Assembly (NCBI RefSeq): GCF_900113045.1
Contig: NZ_FONY01000012.1
Span: forward strand, 1 to 64,000
DNA length: 64,000 bases
Source of the DNA: Thermoflexibacter ruber
GTDB lineage: Bacteria > Bacteroidota > Bacteroidia > Cytophagales > Thermoflexibacteraceae
Reading direction: 5' to 3'
Made by a program: the position numbers and the translations under genes. Each line of letters starts with the position of its first letter. The stretch's first letter is position 1. Below the pieces are notes generated by a model. It was not told the origin of the DNA. It was given only the letters and a program-made list of their open reading frames with translations, and ran no database searches. Below are positions 55,490 through 64,000 of the stretch, in pieces.

Positions 55490-57928
55490 ATGAAATACCA
55501 AGACCTCAGAGAAGAAGAATTGAAAAACAAGGTCGCCAAAGATTATTTTTGGTTATATGATTGCACGCGCATTATCGGGAATGTAGATTTTTGTGTAGCT
55601 ATGCACCAAAGCCATCCTGAACTGTACGAATCTACCTCGCTGGTATGGGCAGAAGCTAAAAAAGGGAAATCCAACTTGTATCATTCTCTCGTTCAGCTTA
55701 TTCTGACTATTGGCAAGGCTCGTACTTTTGATAAACACCTGCCTCCGCCTTACTTAGCTGCTTTTGACGCTGAAGCTATTGCTTTTGTCCCTTATAACGA
55801 CATTCAGGAAGTTTTTTACCTCAATGATTTCAACTGGAACGTTACTCCTTCCAACTACGACACTAAAGAGTTCAGTCTTCTGTACGAAAAAGTTAAAAAT
55901 ACCATTGACCAAAAAGCCCTACTTTTTAGATTTACTAATGATGACAAGGAACTCCAGCGATTTATTAAAAAACTTGCAGAGGACAAATTTGGGACTACTA
56001 AAATTAGAATTGATAAAAATAACTTTTTGGTGATTTATAACAAGTGGTTGCAAATCGTCAAACCTACGATTGCAGTAAATTGGGAAATCGCTAAAAAACA
56101 GGGCATCATTGACGGCGATTTTTACCTCGCTGATTTGCTCTCGCAAGAAAATATTACCCTCAAAGAAAAACTTTTTGTTCTGCTCAGAAAAGACCATTAC
56201 CAACTGGACAGAAAAATAGATGAAGCAGGAATGTTTAACTCAAAAACGGTTGATTTCAAAGATAAGCAAGTTGCTCATAATCAGTTTTGGAACAGATACG
56301 AACGCCCTCCCAAAGAGCAATATTGGGACTACATCGTCCAACGCCGCGATTTGCTCGTTCCCCAAGATGTGCGTGAGCGAAAGGGCAGTTTTTTTACTCC
56401 TCAAATTTGGGTAGAACTTTCCCAAAGATACCTTGCCAAGGTCTTAGGAGAAAATTGGCAGGACGAGTACTACATTTGGGACTGCGCCGCAGGGACAGGA
56501 AATCTACTTGCAGGACTCACAAATAAGTATCATATTTGGGCATCTACGCTGGACAAGCAAGACGTAGAAGTGATGCACGACCGCATCAACAATGGAACGA
56601 ACCTTTTGCACGACCATGTTTTTCAGTTTGATTTTTTGAACGATGAATTTTTGCCCAAGTCCAAAGGTGGAAAACTACCCGATAGTCTTTACAAAATCCT
56701 TACAGAGGAAGGAAAGCGAAAAAAACTGGTTATTTATATCAATCCTCCTTATGCAGAAAGCAATAGCAGGGTTAGCACGAAAAGAAGTGAAGTTCAAAAC
56801 ACAAAAATTTACCAAAAATACAATGCGAAATTAGGCAAGGCAAGAGCTGAACTTTATATACAGTTTTTAATGCGTATTTATGCTGAGATTCCCGATAGCT
56901 ACATAGCCCAATTTTCAAAATTTAAAGCTGTGTGTTCGGGCAATTCAAAGCTATTTAGAAGTCATTTTCTTGCTAAAAATGAAAAAACTTTTGCCGTTCC
57001 TGCCAATACCTTTGACAACGTGAAGGGAAAATTTCCTATCGGATTTTTTATATGGAATACGCAACAAAAAGAAAAAATCAGCACGGTTTCAGTAGATATT
57101 TATGATGCTCAGGGGAAGTTTATGCTTAACAAGAATTTTTATGCTAACGATGATGAAGCAGGTAGAATCAATGATTGGTTAGACCAGTTTGCTTTTCAGG
57201 GGGAGAATGGTTTTATAGGAGTATTGGTGGCAGATGCTCCTGACTTCCAAAACAATAACTTTATCGCTATACAAAATAGCAAAGGAATAAGACATGGCAA
57301 GTATTTTTATATAAACAAAAGCAATTTGATTTTCGCTTGCATCTACTTTGCCGTTCGCCACTGCATCAAAGCCACTTGGCTCAACGACCGCGACCAATTC
57401 CTTTATCCTAATAGTGATTGGGAAAAAGACACAGATTTTCAAAACGATTGCTTGGCTTTTACACTTTTTCATGGACAAAACAAAATTTCAAGTCAAGAAG
57501 GGACAAATCATTGGATACCTTTTACCGAGCGGGAAGTCAATGCGAGAGAGAAGTTTGATAGTAACTTTATCCCCCAATTTATCGAGGGTAAGTTAAAAAA
57601 AGGCTCTAACGGGCATCTTTTTGAAAAAGTGACAGAATTTAATGAGCCACTTATATTTTCAAAGGAAGCCCAAGCTGTATTTGAGGCAGGGCGAGAACTT
57701 TGGCGATATTACCACAGCCAAAACTTCATAGAAGGAACTTACAATCCGAATGCTTCTCTGTACGACATCAAAGCGTATTTTCAGGGCAGAGATGAAAAAG
57801 ACAAAATGAATAACAAAAGTATAGACGAAACCTTCAACGCACTCCTTGCCAATTTGCGAGAAAGTTTAAACAAATTAGCCCAAAAAATAGAACCCAAAGT
57901 GTATGAATACGGGTTTCTGAAAAGATAG
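55490..57928 (+). CDS. Type IIG-like restriction-modification protein (N6-adenine methyltransferase)
   Basis: 812 aa. Methyltransferase motifs: X in RKGSFFTPQIWVEL, I in WDCAAGTGNLLAGLT (about 332-346), IV as INPPYAES (about 420), then a target-recognition-like C-terminal half. The first 120 residues contain WAEAKKGKSNLYHSLVQLILTIGK (about 53-76), which resembles the E-x-K and Gln of a PD-(D/E)XK nuclease, as in Eco57I-type enzymes. It is probably a single-chain enzyme that cuts and methylates; cutting is not proven. No separate R, M or S gene adjoins it. It starts 24 bp after the metalloprotease gene. Confidence 0.78.
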   Translation: MKYQDLREEELKNKVAKDYFWLYDCTRIIGNVDFCVAMHQSHPELYESTSLVWAEAKKGKSNLYHSLVQLILTIGKARTFDKHLPPPYLAAFDAEAIAFVPYNDIQEVFYLNDFNWNVTPSNYDTKEFSLLYEKVKNTIDQKALLFRFTNDDKELQRFIKKLAEDKFGTTKIRIDKNNFLVIYNKWLQIVKPTIAVNWEIAKKQGIIDGDFYLADLLSQENITLKEKLFVLLRKDHYQLDRKIDEAGMFNSKTVDFKDKQVAHNQFWNRYERPPKEQYWDYIVQRRDLLVPQDVRERKGSFFTPQIWVELSQRYLAKVLGENWQDEYYIWDCAAGTGNLLAGLTNKYHIWASTLDKQDVEVMHDRINNGTNLLHDHVFQFDFLNDEFLPKSKGGKLPDSLYKILTEEGKRKKLVIYINPPYAESNSRVSTKRSEVQNTKIYQKYNAKLGKARAELYIQFLMRIYAEIPDSYIAQFSKFKAVCSGNSKLFRSHFLAKNEKTFAVPANTFDNVKGKFPIGFFIWNTQQKEKISTVSVDIYDAQGKFMLNKNFYANDDEAGRINDWLDQFAFQGENGFIGVLVADAPDFQNNNFIAIQNSKGIRHGKYFYINKSNLIFACIYFAVRHCIKATWLNDRDQFLYPNSDWEKDTDFQNDCLAFTLFHGQNKISSQEGTNHWIPFTEREVNAREKFDSNFIPQFIEGKLKKGSNGHLFEKVTEFNEPLIFSKEAQAVFEAGRELWRYYHSQNFIEGTYNPNASLYDIKAYFQGRDEKDKMNNKSIDETFNALLANLRESLNKLAQKIEPKVYEYGFLKR

Positions 57929-57970
57929 GAGTACCAAACTCATAAGTTTACAAAAATTCTCTTTATAAAA

Positions 57971-58001
57971 TTTGCAAATTGAAAGTTTTACTTTAACTTA
58001 G
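57971..58001 (+). promoter_or_regulatory. Promoter of the two-TM gene pair
   Basis: TTTG (57971-57974), 19 bases, TAACTTAG (57994-58001; one mismatch to TAnnTTTG), 64 bp before the ATG at 58066. Confidence 0.5.
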
Positions 58002-58065
58002 TGATTTTAAATATTTGAAAATCAAAGTTTCGCTTAGATTATTTCCAGATAAAATAAAAATATAT

Positions 58066-58713
58066 ATGGAAGAAGACCTTACACAACCTCCTAATTATCA
58101 GTCGCAAACTCCTTTTGTTGCTTCTTTTGGGGCTGATACTTCTCAAATTTCGCCGCAAGCCTTAGTCCGTCAGCGTCTTTTTTCCAAAACAAGACGCAAG
58201 ATAGTAAGCGAGGCAGAACGCAAAGAGGTAGAACTCAAACTCTCTATTTTAGAGAGTGAGATAGAATCAGACATTAAATTATACAAAAAGCGAGGAAAGT
58301 TAAAAGGAAGAGGAGCTTTTATTTTTCGCTTTCTAAGCACCGCTTTGGCGGCAGTAGTAACGGTGCTATTAGGGGTAAATCTGACTGTTTTTGACGGCAT
58401 GGAAAATGTCCGTACTCCCTTCGGTCAGCCTTTGAGATGGTATGCTAATACCATTGCCATTATGATTAGTGCTTTTCTGACGGTCATAGGTGCTTTGCGT
58501 ACTTTTTTAGATTCCAATGAGTTATGGGTAGTTTATACAGACACAGTAAGTCAGTTTACTCAACTTTTAGAGGATATCCAATACCTAAAAATTGGGTTTA
58601 ATTACTGCACCTTAGACGATATAAACTTGCTCAACTTAGAATATGCACGCATCAAAGAAGAAGCGGAGAATGCCCGACTAAAACTTAGAATGGACGATTA
58701 CAGAAAAAATTAA
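58066..58713 (+). CDS. Two-TM protein, SLATT/DUF4231-like (paralogue 1)
   Basis: 215 aa from the ATG at 58066; an upstream TTG at 58015 is not preferred. A polar N-terminus, a charged helix (SEAERKEVELKLSILESEIESDIKLYKKRGK), then two membrane helices (FIFRFLSTALAAVVTVLLGVNL, about 87-110, and WYANTIAIMISAFLTVIGALRTF, about 126-149), then DSNELWVVYTDTVSQFTQLLEDI and a long helix. Two helices followed by ELW..Y and a helix is the plan of SLATT proteins, proposed pore-forming effectors of nucleotide-signal immunity. The family assignment is tentative. Confidence 0.55.
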   Translation: MEEDLTQPPNYQSQTPFVASFGADTSQISPQALVRQRLFSKTRRKIVSEAERKEVELKLSILESEIESDIKLYKKRGKLKGRGAFIFRFLSTALAAVVTVLLGVNLTVFDGMENVRTPFGQPLRWYANTIAIMISAFLTVIGALRTFLDSNELWVVYTDTVSQFTQLLEDIQYLKIGFNYCTLDDINLLNLEYARIKEEAENARLKLRMDDYRKN

Positions 58714-58725
58714 AATAGAAAGAAT

Positions 58726-59373
58726 ATGGAAACAGCAGATTTACAAAATTTTTCTACAACAACTTCTGGCGAGGCAACGACTTTTGTTCCCAATTTCTTT
58801 CAAACAGATAGTAAACTTAGCCCTCAAACTATTTTGCGAATGAAGTTATTTACTCGCAAGCAAGTAAAATCCATATCTAATGAGGAAAAGATTGAAGTAG
58901 CAGATAAATTAGAATACTTAGAAAATAAAATTCAGGAAGATTTAGCCACAAGCCAAAAGCAAGAACGCAAACAGCAGTGGGGAGCTTTGGTACTAACAAT
59001 GTTAGGTACAGTATCAGCCGCCCTACTCACCGTTATTTTGGGGATAAACCTTACAGGAAAATTGGCAGAACCTATTTTTGGCATACCTTCCACTTGGTTT
59101 GTAAATACGCTTGCACTCATTATCAGTGCTTTTATGACGATTATTAGCGATTTGCGTATGTTTTTTGATTCCCACGAACTTTGGGTAAGGCACTCGGCTA
59201 CGGTAAGCCAACTGAAGAACCTTTTGTACTACATTCGCTATTTGCGTACATCTCCAGAAACCATTACTATGACGGAAGTGGACTTAATAAAATTAGACTA
59301 CAGCCGTATCCGAGAAGAAACAGATAAGGCTATTGTCAAAGCAAGGTCTTCTGGATTGAGTAAGCCAAATTAA
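58726..59373 (+). CDS. Two-TM protein, SLATT/DUF4231-like (paralogue 2)
   Basis: 215 aa, the same length and plan as its upstream neighbour, 12 bp away, so co-transcribed. Shared features: SPQTILRMKLFTRKQVKSISNEEKIEV versus SPQALVRQRLFSKTRRKIVSEAERKEV; membrane helices GALVLTMLGTVSAALLTVIL and WFVNTLALIISAFMTIISDL; and the following DSHELWVRHSATVSQLKNLLYYI. The sequences are clearly related but diverged, suggesting an old duplication and a possible hetero-oligomer. No nucleotide cyclase is encoded nearby. Function not known. Confidence 0.55.
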   Translation: METADLQNFSTTTSGEATTFVPNFFQTDSKLSPQTILRMKLFTRKQVKSISNEEKIEVADKLEYLENKIQEDLATSQKQERKQQWGALVLTMLGTVSAALLTVILGINLTGKLAEPIFGIPSTWFVNTLALIISAFMTIISDLRMFFDSHELWVRHSATVSQLKNLLYYIRYLRTSPETITMTEVDLIKLDYSRIREETDKAIVKARSSGLSKPN

Positions 59374-59378
59374 TTCCC

Positions 59379-60635
59379 TTATTTAGAGCGAATAGCAATC
59401 ACAGGGTCTAAGCGAGAGGCAGAAATAGCGGGAATAATTCCTGCTAAAATACCTATGACCGAAGATACTCCTAAGCCAATTAAGATGTTGAGCGTAGTTA
59501 GTTTGATAACAAAAGTTTCTGAGGAAAGAAATGACAACATAGAAACTAAAAGTAGCCCTGCTAATCCACCAATCACACTTAGAAAGATAGCTTCAAAAAG
59601 GAATTGGGACAGAATAAAATAATTTTTTGCTCCTAAGGACTTTTGAATACCTATGAGGTTGGTGCGTTCTTTAACTGACACAAACATAATGTTAGCAATA
59701 CCAAAACAGCCAACTAACATAGAGAAACTTCCAATAAGCCACCCACCTATTTTGAGCGTAACAATAATACCGTCTATGAAATCAAAAAGTGCTTCAGGAC
59801 GGTTGAGTGCGAAGTTATCCTCCTCCAAAGGTTTCAAACCTCTGTAAGCACGCAGTACGCCTTTGGCTTCGTATTCCAATTCTTGCAATCCTGTATCGCT
59901 TTCAAAGCCTTTCAAAGCGATTTGTGGTCTTACCCCTCTCCTACGTGTAGAAATAAACATTTTTTGCATACTCTTGAAAGGAGCGATGCAGAGATTGTCC
60001 GTACTTGGCGCACCCAATAGATTATCTCCTTGCTTTTTCAATACTGCAATTACATTGAAGGGAATATTATTTATTTTGATAGTTTGCCCAATAGGGTCGG
60101 CGTTCCCAAAAAGGTCTTTTGCCAAAGTTGCCCCAATGAGTATTACATTTCTACCGCTTTCTGTTTCCTGCTCGGTAAAGTATCTTCCGTTTTCTATGCG
60201 AAGGTCTGCTACTTTGTTGTGTGCATAGGAAATTCCTTGCATAACTACCCCTTTTGCACTGCTGTTTTTATATTTGACATTTAATCCACCCCTCACTCCA
60301 AAGACCGAAACGGCAGAGGCTTGAGTCAAATTTTTTTCCAAGAACTTATATTCCTCATAGGTAGGATTAGGGCGTTTGATGTATTTCCACCAAGGATATT
60401 CTCCTTTGCCAAAAGTCCAAGGGAAAACATCTACATAAATTACCTTATTGCCGATAAAAGAAAGGCTATTCTTAATGCTGTCATTTAGCGTATCTACCAA
60501 AGTCAGTACGCCAATGATAGCAAAAATCCCCACAGTAACCCCCAAAAGCGACAAAATAGTACGTAAAAGATTCTCTTTCAAAGCACTTAAGGCAAAGAGA
60601 AGGCTCTCATAAATTTGTTTGATTGCAAACCACAT
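59379..60635 (-). CDS. ABC transporter permease (MacB/FtsX type)
   Basis: 418 aa. An N-terminal membrane helix (LRTILSLLGVTVGIFAIIGVLTLVDTL) is followed by a periplasmic MacB-like domain (about 45-275) and three C-terminal helices with the FtsX pattern (IGGWLIGSFSMLVGCFGIANIMFVSVKERTNLIGIQKSLGA ... LDPVIAIRSK). Such permeases work with a separate ATPase in mechanotransmission or export. No dedicated ATPase lies beside it; LptB upstream is divergent. It converges with the two-TM pair, leaving 5 bp. Confidence 0.9.
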   Translation of the reverse strand: MWFAIKQIYESLLFALSALKENLLRTILSLLGVTVGIFAIIGVLTLVDTLNDSIKNSLSFIGNKVIYVDVFPWTFGKGEYPWWKYIKRPNPTYEEYKFLEKNLTQASAVSVFGVRGGLNVKYKNSSAKGVVMQGISYAHNKVADLRIENGRYFTEQETESGRNVILIGATLAKDLFGNADPIGQTIKINNIPFNVIAVLKKQGDNLLGAPSTDNLCIAPFKSMQKMFISTRRRGVRPQIALKGFESDTGLQELEYEAKGVLRAYRGLKPLEEDNFALNRPEALFDFIDGIIVTLKIGGWLIGSFSMLVGCFGIANIMFVSVKERTNLIGIQKSLGAKNYFILSQFLFEAIFLSVIGGLAGLLLVSMLSFLSSETFVIKLTTLNILIGLGVSSVIGILAGIIPAISASRLDPVIAIRSK

Positions 60636-60772
60636 AAGTATTTATTGAGTTTTTAGAAAATAAATGTACTCTTTCTTATGTTTCATTTCCAAAGTTTTGG
60701 CAAGATAAATAAAATCCCGCACACCCCAATCATAATTTTTGTTATTTTCTGTTTCACAATAAGATAATCTTG

Positions 60773-60780
60773 TAATTTTG
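60773..60780 (+). promoter_or_regulatory. Possible -7 element for lptB
   Basis: TAATTTTG, 65 bp before the lptB ATG; the -33 region (TGT) is weak. Confidence 0.4.
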
Positions 60781-60845
60781 TTTTTTGGGAAATATGGACA
60801 TCTTTTTACTCCACATTTTTCATCAGTTATTAGTAATTCAAAAAA

Positions 60846-61583
60846 ATGATTCTCAGAGCAGAAGACTTAGTAAAGCGATATAAAGCAAGAACGATAGTAA
60901 ACCACGTTTCCGTAGAGGTCAAGCAAGGCGAAATAGTGGGCTTGTTGGGTCCTAATGGAGCAGGAAAAACCACTACTTTCTACATGATGGTGGGTTTGGT
61001 TAAGCCCAACAGTGGCAGTATCTACCTTGATGACCAAGAAGTTACCAAATTAGCCATGTATAAAAGGGCAAGATTGGGCGTGGGCTACTTGGCGCAAGAG
61101 CCTTCTGTGTTTCGCCAGCTGACGGTAGAGGAAAATATTTTAGCCCCCTTGCAGATGACGAATCTGTCCAAAGCCGAGCAAAAAGAAAAAGTAGAAATGC
61201 TTTTAGAAGAATTTAGCTTGCTCAGAGTAAGAAAAAATATGGGGGCAGTACTTTCAGGTGGAGAAAGACGCAGAACAGAAATTGCAAGGGCTTTGGCTGT
61301 CGACCCTAAGTTTATCCTCCTTGATGAGCCTTTTGCTGGAGTCGACCCCCTTGCCGTAGAGGAAATCCAAAAAATTGTTTATAAGTTGAAAAACAGGAAC
61401 ATAGGTATTCTTATTACCGACCACAACGTAGATGAGACCCTGTCTATTACTGACCGTGCCTATATCTTGACCAATGGAAATATTTTTATTTCCGACATTC
61501 CCGAAAACTTAGTGGTGAACGAGCAGGTGAAAAAAGCCTACTTAGGTGAGAAATACGAGTTTAAGCGAAAGATTTTTGATTAA
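60846..61583 (+). CDS. lptB: LPS export ABC ATPase LptB
   Basis: 245 aa. Walker A GPNGAGKTT, Q-loop in GYLAQEPSVFRQLTVEENILAPL, signature LSGGERRRTEIARAL, Walker B ILLDEPFAGVDP and switch His in ILITDHNVDETL. The sequence between Walker A and signature, and the C-terminal region beginning ENLVVNEQVKKAYLGE, are typical of LptB. It powers lipopolysaccharide transport with LptFG, which is not in the window. Confidence 0.94.
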   Translation: MILRAEDLVKRYKARTIVNHVSVEVKQGEIVGLLGPNGAGKTTTFYMMVGLVKPNSGSIYLDDQEVTKLAMYKRARLGVGYLAQEPSVFRQLTVEENILAPLQMTNLSKAEQKEKVEMLLEEFSLLRVRKNMGAVLSGGERRRTEIARALAVDPKFILLDEPFAGVDPLAVEEIQKIVYKLKNRNIGILITDHNVDETLSITDRAYILTNGNIFISDIPENLVVNEQVKKAYLGEKYEFKRKIFD

Positions 61584-61678
61584 AATTTTGCCACAAATCC
61601 TTGCAATTCATCAATTTATTTAACTAATTGCAAATCATACTCAGTCCAAAGTAGTCATACACCAAACTCCTTACCAAA

Positions 61679-62902
61679 GTGGCAAAAAAAGAGATTAAAC
61701 AACGAGAGATAAAAACCGTTCTCTGTTTTACTACCTACTTCAAAGGTGTGCAGTTCATGAAAACCTGCAAAGAGATAGGTTGCAAGGTCATGCTTATTAC
61801 TTCTAAAAAATTAGAACATAAAGAGTGGCCCCGCGAAAGTTTAGATGAAATCTTTTATATCCCTGATGACAACGAAAATGTAAATATGGACAATGTGATG
61901 AAAGGCATTGCTTACATCATGCGTGAACACAAGTTCGACATTATCGTTGCCTTAGATGACTACGATGTGGAGCGTGTAGCCCATATTCGTGAGGAGTTCA
62001 GGATTCCGGGCATGGGGCAGACTACAGCAAGGCATTTTAGAGATAAGTTAGCCATGCGGATACAAGCCAAAGATGGCGGCTTACTCGTCCCTCCTTTTAC
62101 TGATGTTTTTAATAATCAGACTGTTGCCAATTATATCAGCCAAGTACCCGCCCCTTGGGTACTCAAACCTCGCTCTGCTGCCTCAGCTATTGGCATTAAA
62201 AAAATCCAAACTGCAGACCAACTTTGGCAGCTTTTAGATACACTGGGCGACAAGCGTTTTCAATACGTTTTAGAGCAGTTTGTTCCCGGTGATGTTTTTC
62301 ATGTGGACGCACTGATAAATAACGACAAAGTTATTTTTTCTCGCGTTCACCAGTACATGAATACACCTATGGAAGTAGCTCACGAAGGAGGTGTATTTCG
62401 CTCTCATACAGTTACTTATGGTTCTGAGGACGAAAAAGCCCTACAAGCCATGAATATAGAAGTTCTCAAAGCCTTTGGCTTGCGTAGGGGAGCCTCTCAT
62501 ACGGAGTTTATCAAAGCCCATGCTGACGGTAAATTTTACTTTTTGGAAACCTCTGCTCGTGTAGGCGGAGCAAATATTGTCGAGATGGTAGAGGCTTCGA
62601 GTGGCATCAATCTTTGGGCAGAATGGGCAAAAATCGAAGTTTTCCAAGATGAATATAAATTACCCAAAATTAACAAAGATTACTCAGGCATCATTGTTTC
62701 TTTGGCAAAACAGCAGTTCCCTGATACTTCTGCTTACAACGACCCTGAGATTTGCTGGCGAATGAATATGGAAAGCCATGCAGGGCTGATAGTAAAAAGC
62801 AAAAAGTTAGAACGAATCAAAGAATTACTTAATCAGTATGCAAGTCGCTTCTATACAGACTTTTTTGCCAAAGCCCCTATCAGAGATGCTCCGACAAACT
62901 AA
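61679..62902 (+). CDS. ATP-grasp domain protein
   Basis: 407 aa, starting at a GTG codon (61679); no ATG fits before the conserved TVLCFTTYFKG. A Rossmann-like first domain (about 10-110), then the ATP-grasp fold: MGQTTARHFRDKLAMRIQAKDGG, PWVLKPRSAASAIGIKKI (nucleotide-binding lysine), YVLEQFVPGDVFHVDALINN, and the metal-binding ETSARVGGANIVEMVEASSGINLWAEWAKIEV. Members ligate a carboxylate to an amine or thiol. The substrate is unknown. It lies after lptB and converges with the ABC exporter. Confidence 0.82.
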   Translation: MAKKEIKQREIKTVLCFTTYFKGVQFMKTCKEIGCKVMLITSKKLEHKEWPRESLDEIFYIPDDNENVNMDNVMKGIAYIMREHKFDIIVALDDYDVERVAHIREEFRIPGMGQTTARHFRDKLAMRIQAKDGGLLVPPFTDVFNNQTVANYISQVPAPWVLKPRSAASAIGIKKIQTADQLWQLLDTLGDKRFQYVLEQFVPGDVFHVDALINNDKVIFSRVHQYMNTPMEVAHEGGVFRSHTVTYGSEDEKALQAMNIEVLKAFGLRRGASHTEFIKAHADGKFYFLETSARVGGANIVEMVEASSGINLWAEWAKIEVFQDEYKLPKINKDYSGIIVSLAKQQFPDTSAYNDPEICWRMNMESHAGLIVKSKKLERIKELLNQYASRFYTDFFAKAPIRDAPTN

Positions 62903-62905
62903 GTT

Positions 62906-64000
62906 TTATGTGTAGCCTTTGGCTTGTAGCCTAAACAAGTCCGCATACTTTCCATTGAGTTGCATCAGCTCCTCGTGGCTGCCTATTTCTTTGAGTTCAC
63001 CATTTTCTAAAAATAAGATTCGGTCAGCCATGCGGACTGTGGAAAAACGATGCGAAATGAGTACTGCCATCTTTCCCGTGATGAGTTCTGAAAATCTTAG
63101 AAAAACCTCATGCTCAGCCCTTGCATCTAAGGAAGCAGTAGGCTCGTCTAAAATCACTAATTGGGCATCTCGCATATAGGCACGTGCTAAAGCGATTTTT
63201 TGCCACTCTCCTCCTGACATTTCTACCCCTCCTTTGAATCTGCGAGCAAGCATCTGCTCGTAACCCTCAGGAAATTTTTTAACTACTGTATCCGCCAAAC
63301 TTTTCTGCGCCGCTGTTTTAATTAGTTCTAAATTGTTGATTTCTTTAATATTACCTACTGCTATGTTTTCTGATACTTTCAAAGCAAACTTCACATAGTC
63401 TTGGAAAATAATCCCAATTTGGCTTCTCAAATCTTCTATGTCATATTCCCTCAAATCTACCCCATCTAATAAGATTCTGCCTTCTGTAGGTTCATAAAGC
63501 CTTGCTAAAAGTTTCACCAAAGTAGTTTTTCCCGCACCGTTTTCGCCTACTAAGGCAATTTTTTCCCCTATTTTTAAGTGAAAAGAAATATTTTTCAAAG
63601 AGTAGTTATCTTTATCAGGATATTGGAAACTTACATGCTCGAAGGTAAAACCTTTTTGAATAGGTCTGGGTACTTTTTTAGACGAATTATCCGAAATAAT
63701 AGCAGGTTTGAGGTCAAAAAAATCAAAGAAATCCTGTAAATACAAAGCACGCGAAGATATATCTGCAAAGCGATTCATAATTGTTTGGAAAGCAGACCTC
63801 ATGCGGTCAAAAGAGCCAGCTAAAAAAGTCAAATCTCCCAAAGTGATAGCTCCGTGTACTGTATTGATAATGATGTAGATATATGCTCCATAATACACAC
63901 CTGTACTTAGCAAGTAGAGCAGACCGCCCCAAAAAGCACTCCTAATACTAAGTTTCCGATTGGCTTCGTAAAACTCATGAGAGAGTTTGGTAAAGCGTTG
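62906..64000 (-). CDS. ABC exporter, C-terminal part (cut by the window edge)
   Basis: The frame stays open to 64000, so the gene continues to the right; 364 residues are visible. The last membrane helices (GGLLYLLSTGVYYGAYIYIIINTVHGAITLGDLTFLAGS) precede the ATPase: Walker A GENGAGKTT, Q-loop GIIFQDYVKFALKVSENIAVG, signature MSGGEWQKIALARAY, Walker B LVILDEPTASLD and switch His in VLISHRFSTV. This is the ABCB/MsbA-type fused exporter plan, which acts as a dimer. Substrate unknown. Confidence 0.9.
   Translation of the reverse strand, partial: QRFTKLSHEFYEANRKLSIRSAFWGGLLYLLSTGVYYGAYIYIIINTVHGAITLGDLTFLAGSFDRMRSAFQTIMNRFADISSRALYLQDFFDFFDLKPAIISDNSSKKVPRPIQKGFTFEHVSFQYPDKDNYSLKNISFHLKIGEKIALVGENGAGKTTLVKLLARLYEPTEGRILLDGVDLREYDIEDLRSQIGIIFQDYVKFALKVSENIAVGNIKEINNLELIKTAAQKSLADTVVKKFPEGYEQMLARRFKGGVEMSGGEWQKIALARAYMRDAQLVILDEPTASLDARAEHEVFLRFSELITGKMAVLISHRFSTVRMADRILFLENGELKEIGSHEELMQLNGKYADLFRLQAKGYT

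Overview
The window is AT-rich DNA from a member of the Bacteroidota, most likely Cytophagales-like. The evidence is: promoters of the TTTG / TAnnTTTG type in front of many genes; a secreted protease with a type IX secretion (T9SS) C-terminal tail; a TonB-dependent receptor; a fused LpxC-FabZ enzyme; a PTGGPKD-type Ig-like lipoprotein; and a Cas9 of the Bacteroidota II-C type. No rRNA or tRNA gene was recognised.

Left end (1-5.8 kb): a type II-C CRISPR-Cas locus on the minus strand (cas9, cas1, cas2) with all catalytic motifs intact. A divergent, well-formed tracrRNA candidate with a consensus promoter and an intrinsic terminator lies just upstream of cas9. The CRISPR array is not in the window and should lie to the left of position 1. 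A 176-aa gene of unknown function sits beyond the tracrRNA.

6-12.5 kb: an iron-uptake-like pair (TonB receptor plus PepSY membrane protein) behind a perfect promoter and a dyad operator, then a serine hydrolase, LhgO and an AAC(6')-like acetyltransferase. 12.6-22.7 kb: a Tat-exported molybdenum hydroxylase cluster with two paralogous large subunits and one 2Fe-2S subunit. Two paralogous AraC regulators lie beside it, and a repeated TTTCATGTG-type dyad occurs both in the cluster and in front of the first AraC gene. 22.8-37.8 kb: mostly metabolic housekeeping genes (thiolase, ABC-F, SSADH, PFK, PyrR, flavin reductase, a papain-like protease, a PQQ dehydrogenase with an embedded cytochrome c).

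37.8-46 kb: this stretch looks like the chromosome origin region. A 785-bp gap holds an exact parS site and a 54-bp perfect palindrome centred on a second parS-like core, immediately before mnmG (gidA). About 5 kb further, a 533-bp very AT-rich gap carries a dense cluster of TTATTCACA-type DnaA boxes. Behind the next gene is an apparent orphan small RNA (consensus promoter, two hairpins, terminator). 46-50 kb: the lipid A genes lpxD, lpxC/fabZ and lpxA with an ABC ATPase.

50-64 kb: a small lipoprotein, a large T9SS-sorted M43 metalloprotease, a type IIG-like restriction-modification protein, a tandem pair of two-TM proteins resembling SLATT effectors, a MacB-type permease, LptB, an ATP-grasp enzyme and the C-terminal part of an ABC exporter cut by the window edge. 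The adjoining IIG-like and SLATT-like genes form a possible small defence island. The least explained elements are the 2-TM pair, the orphan small RNA, the 54-bp parS-centred palindrome and the shared dyads of the hydroxylase/AraC region.
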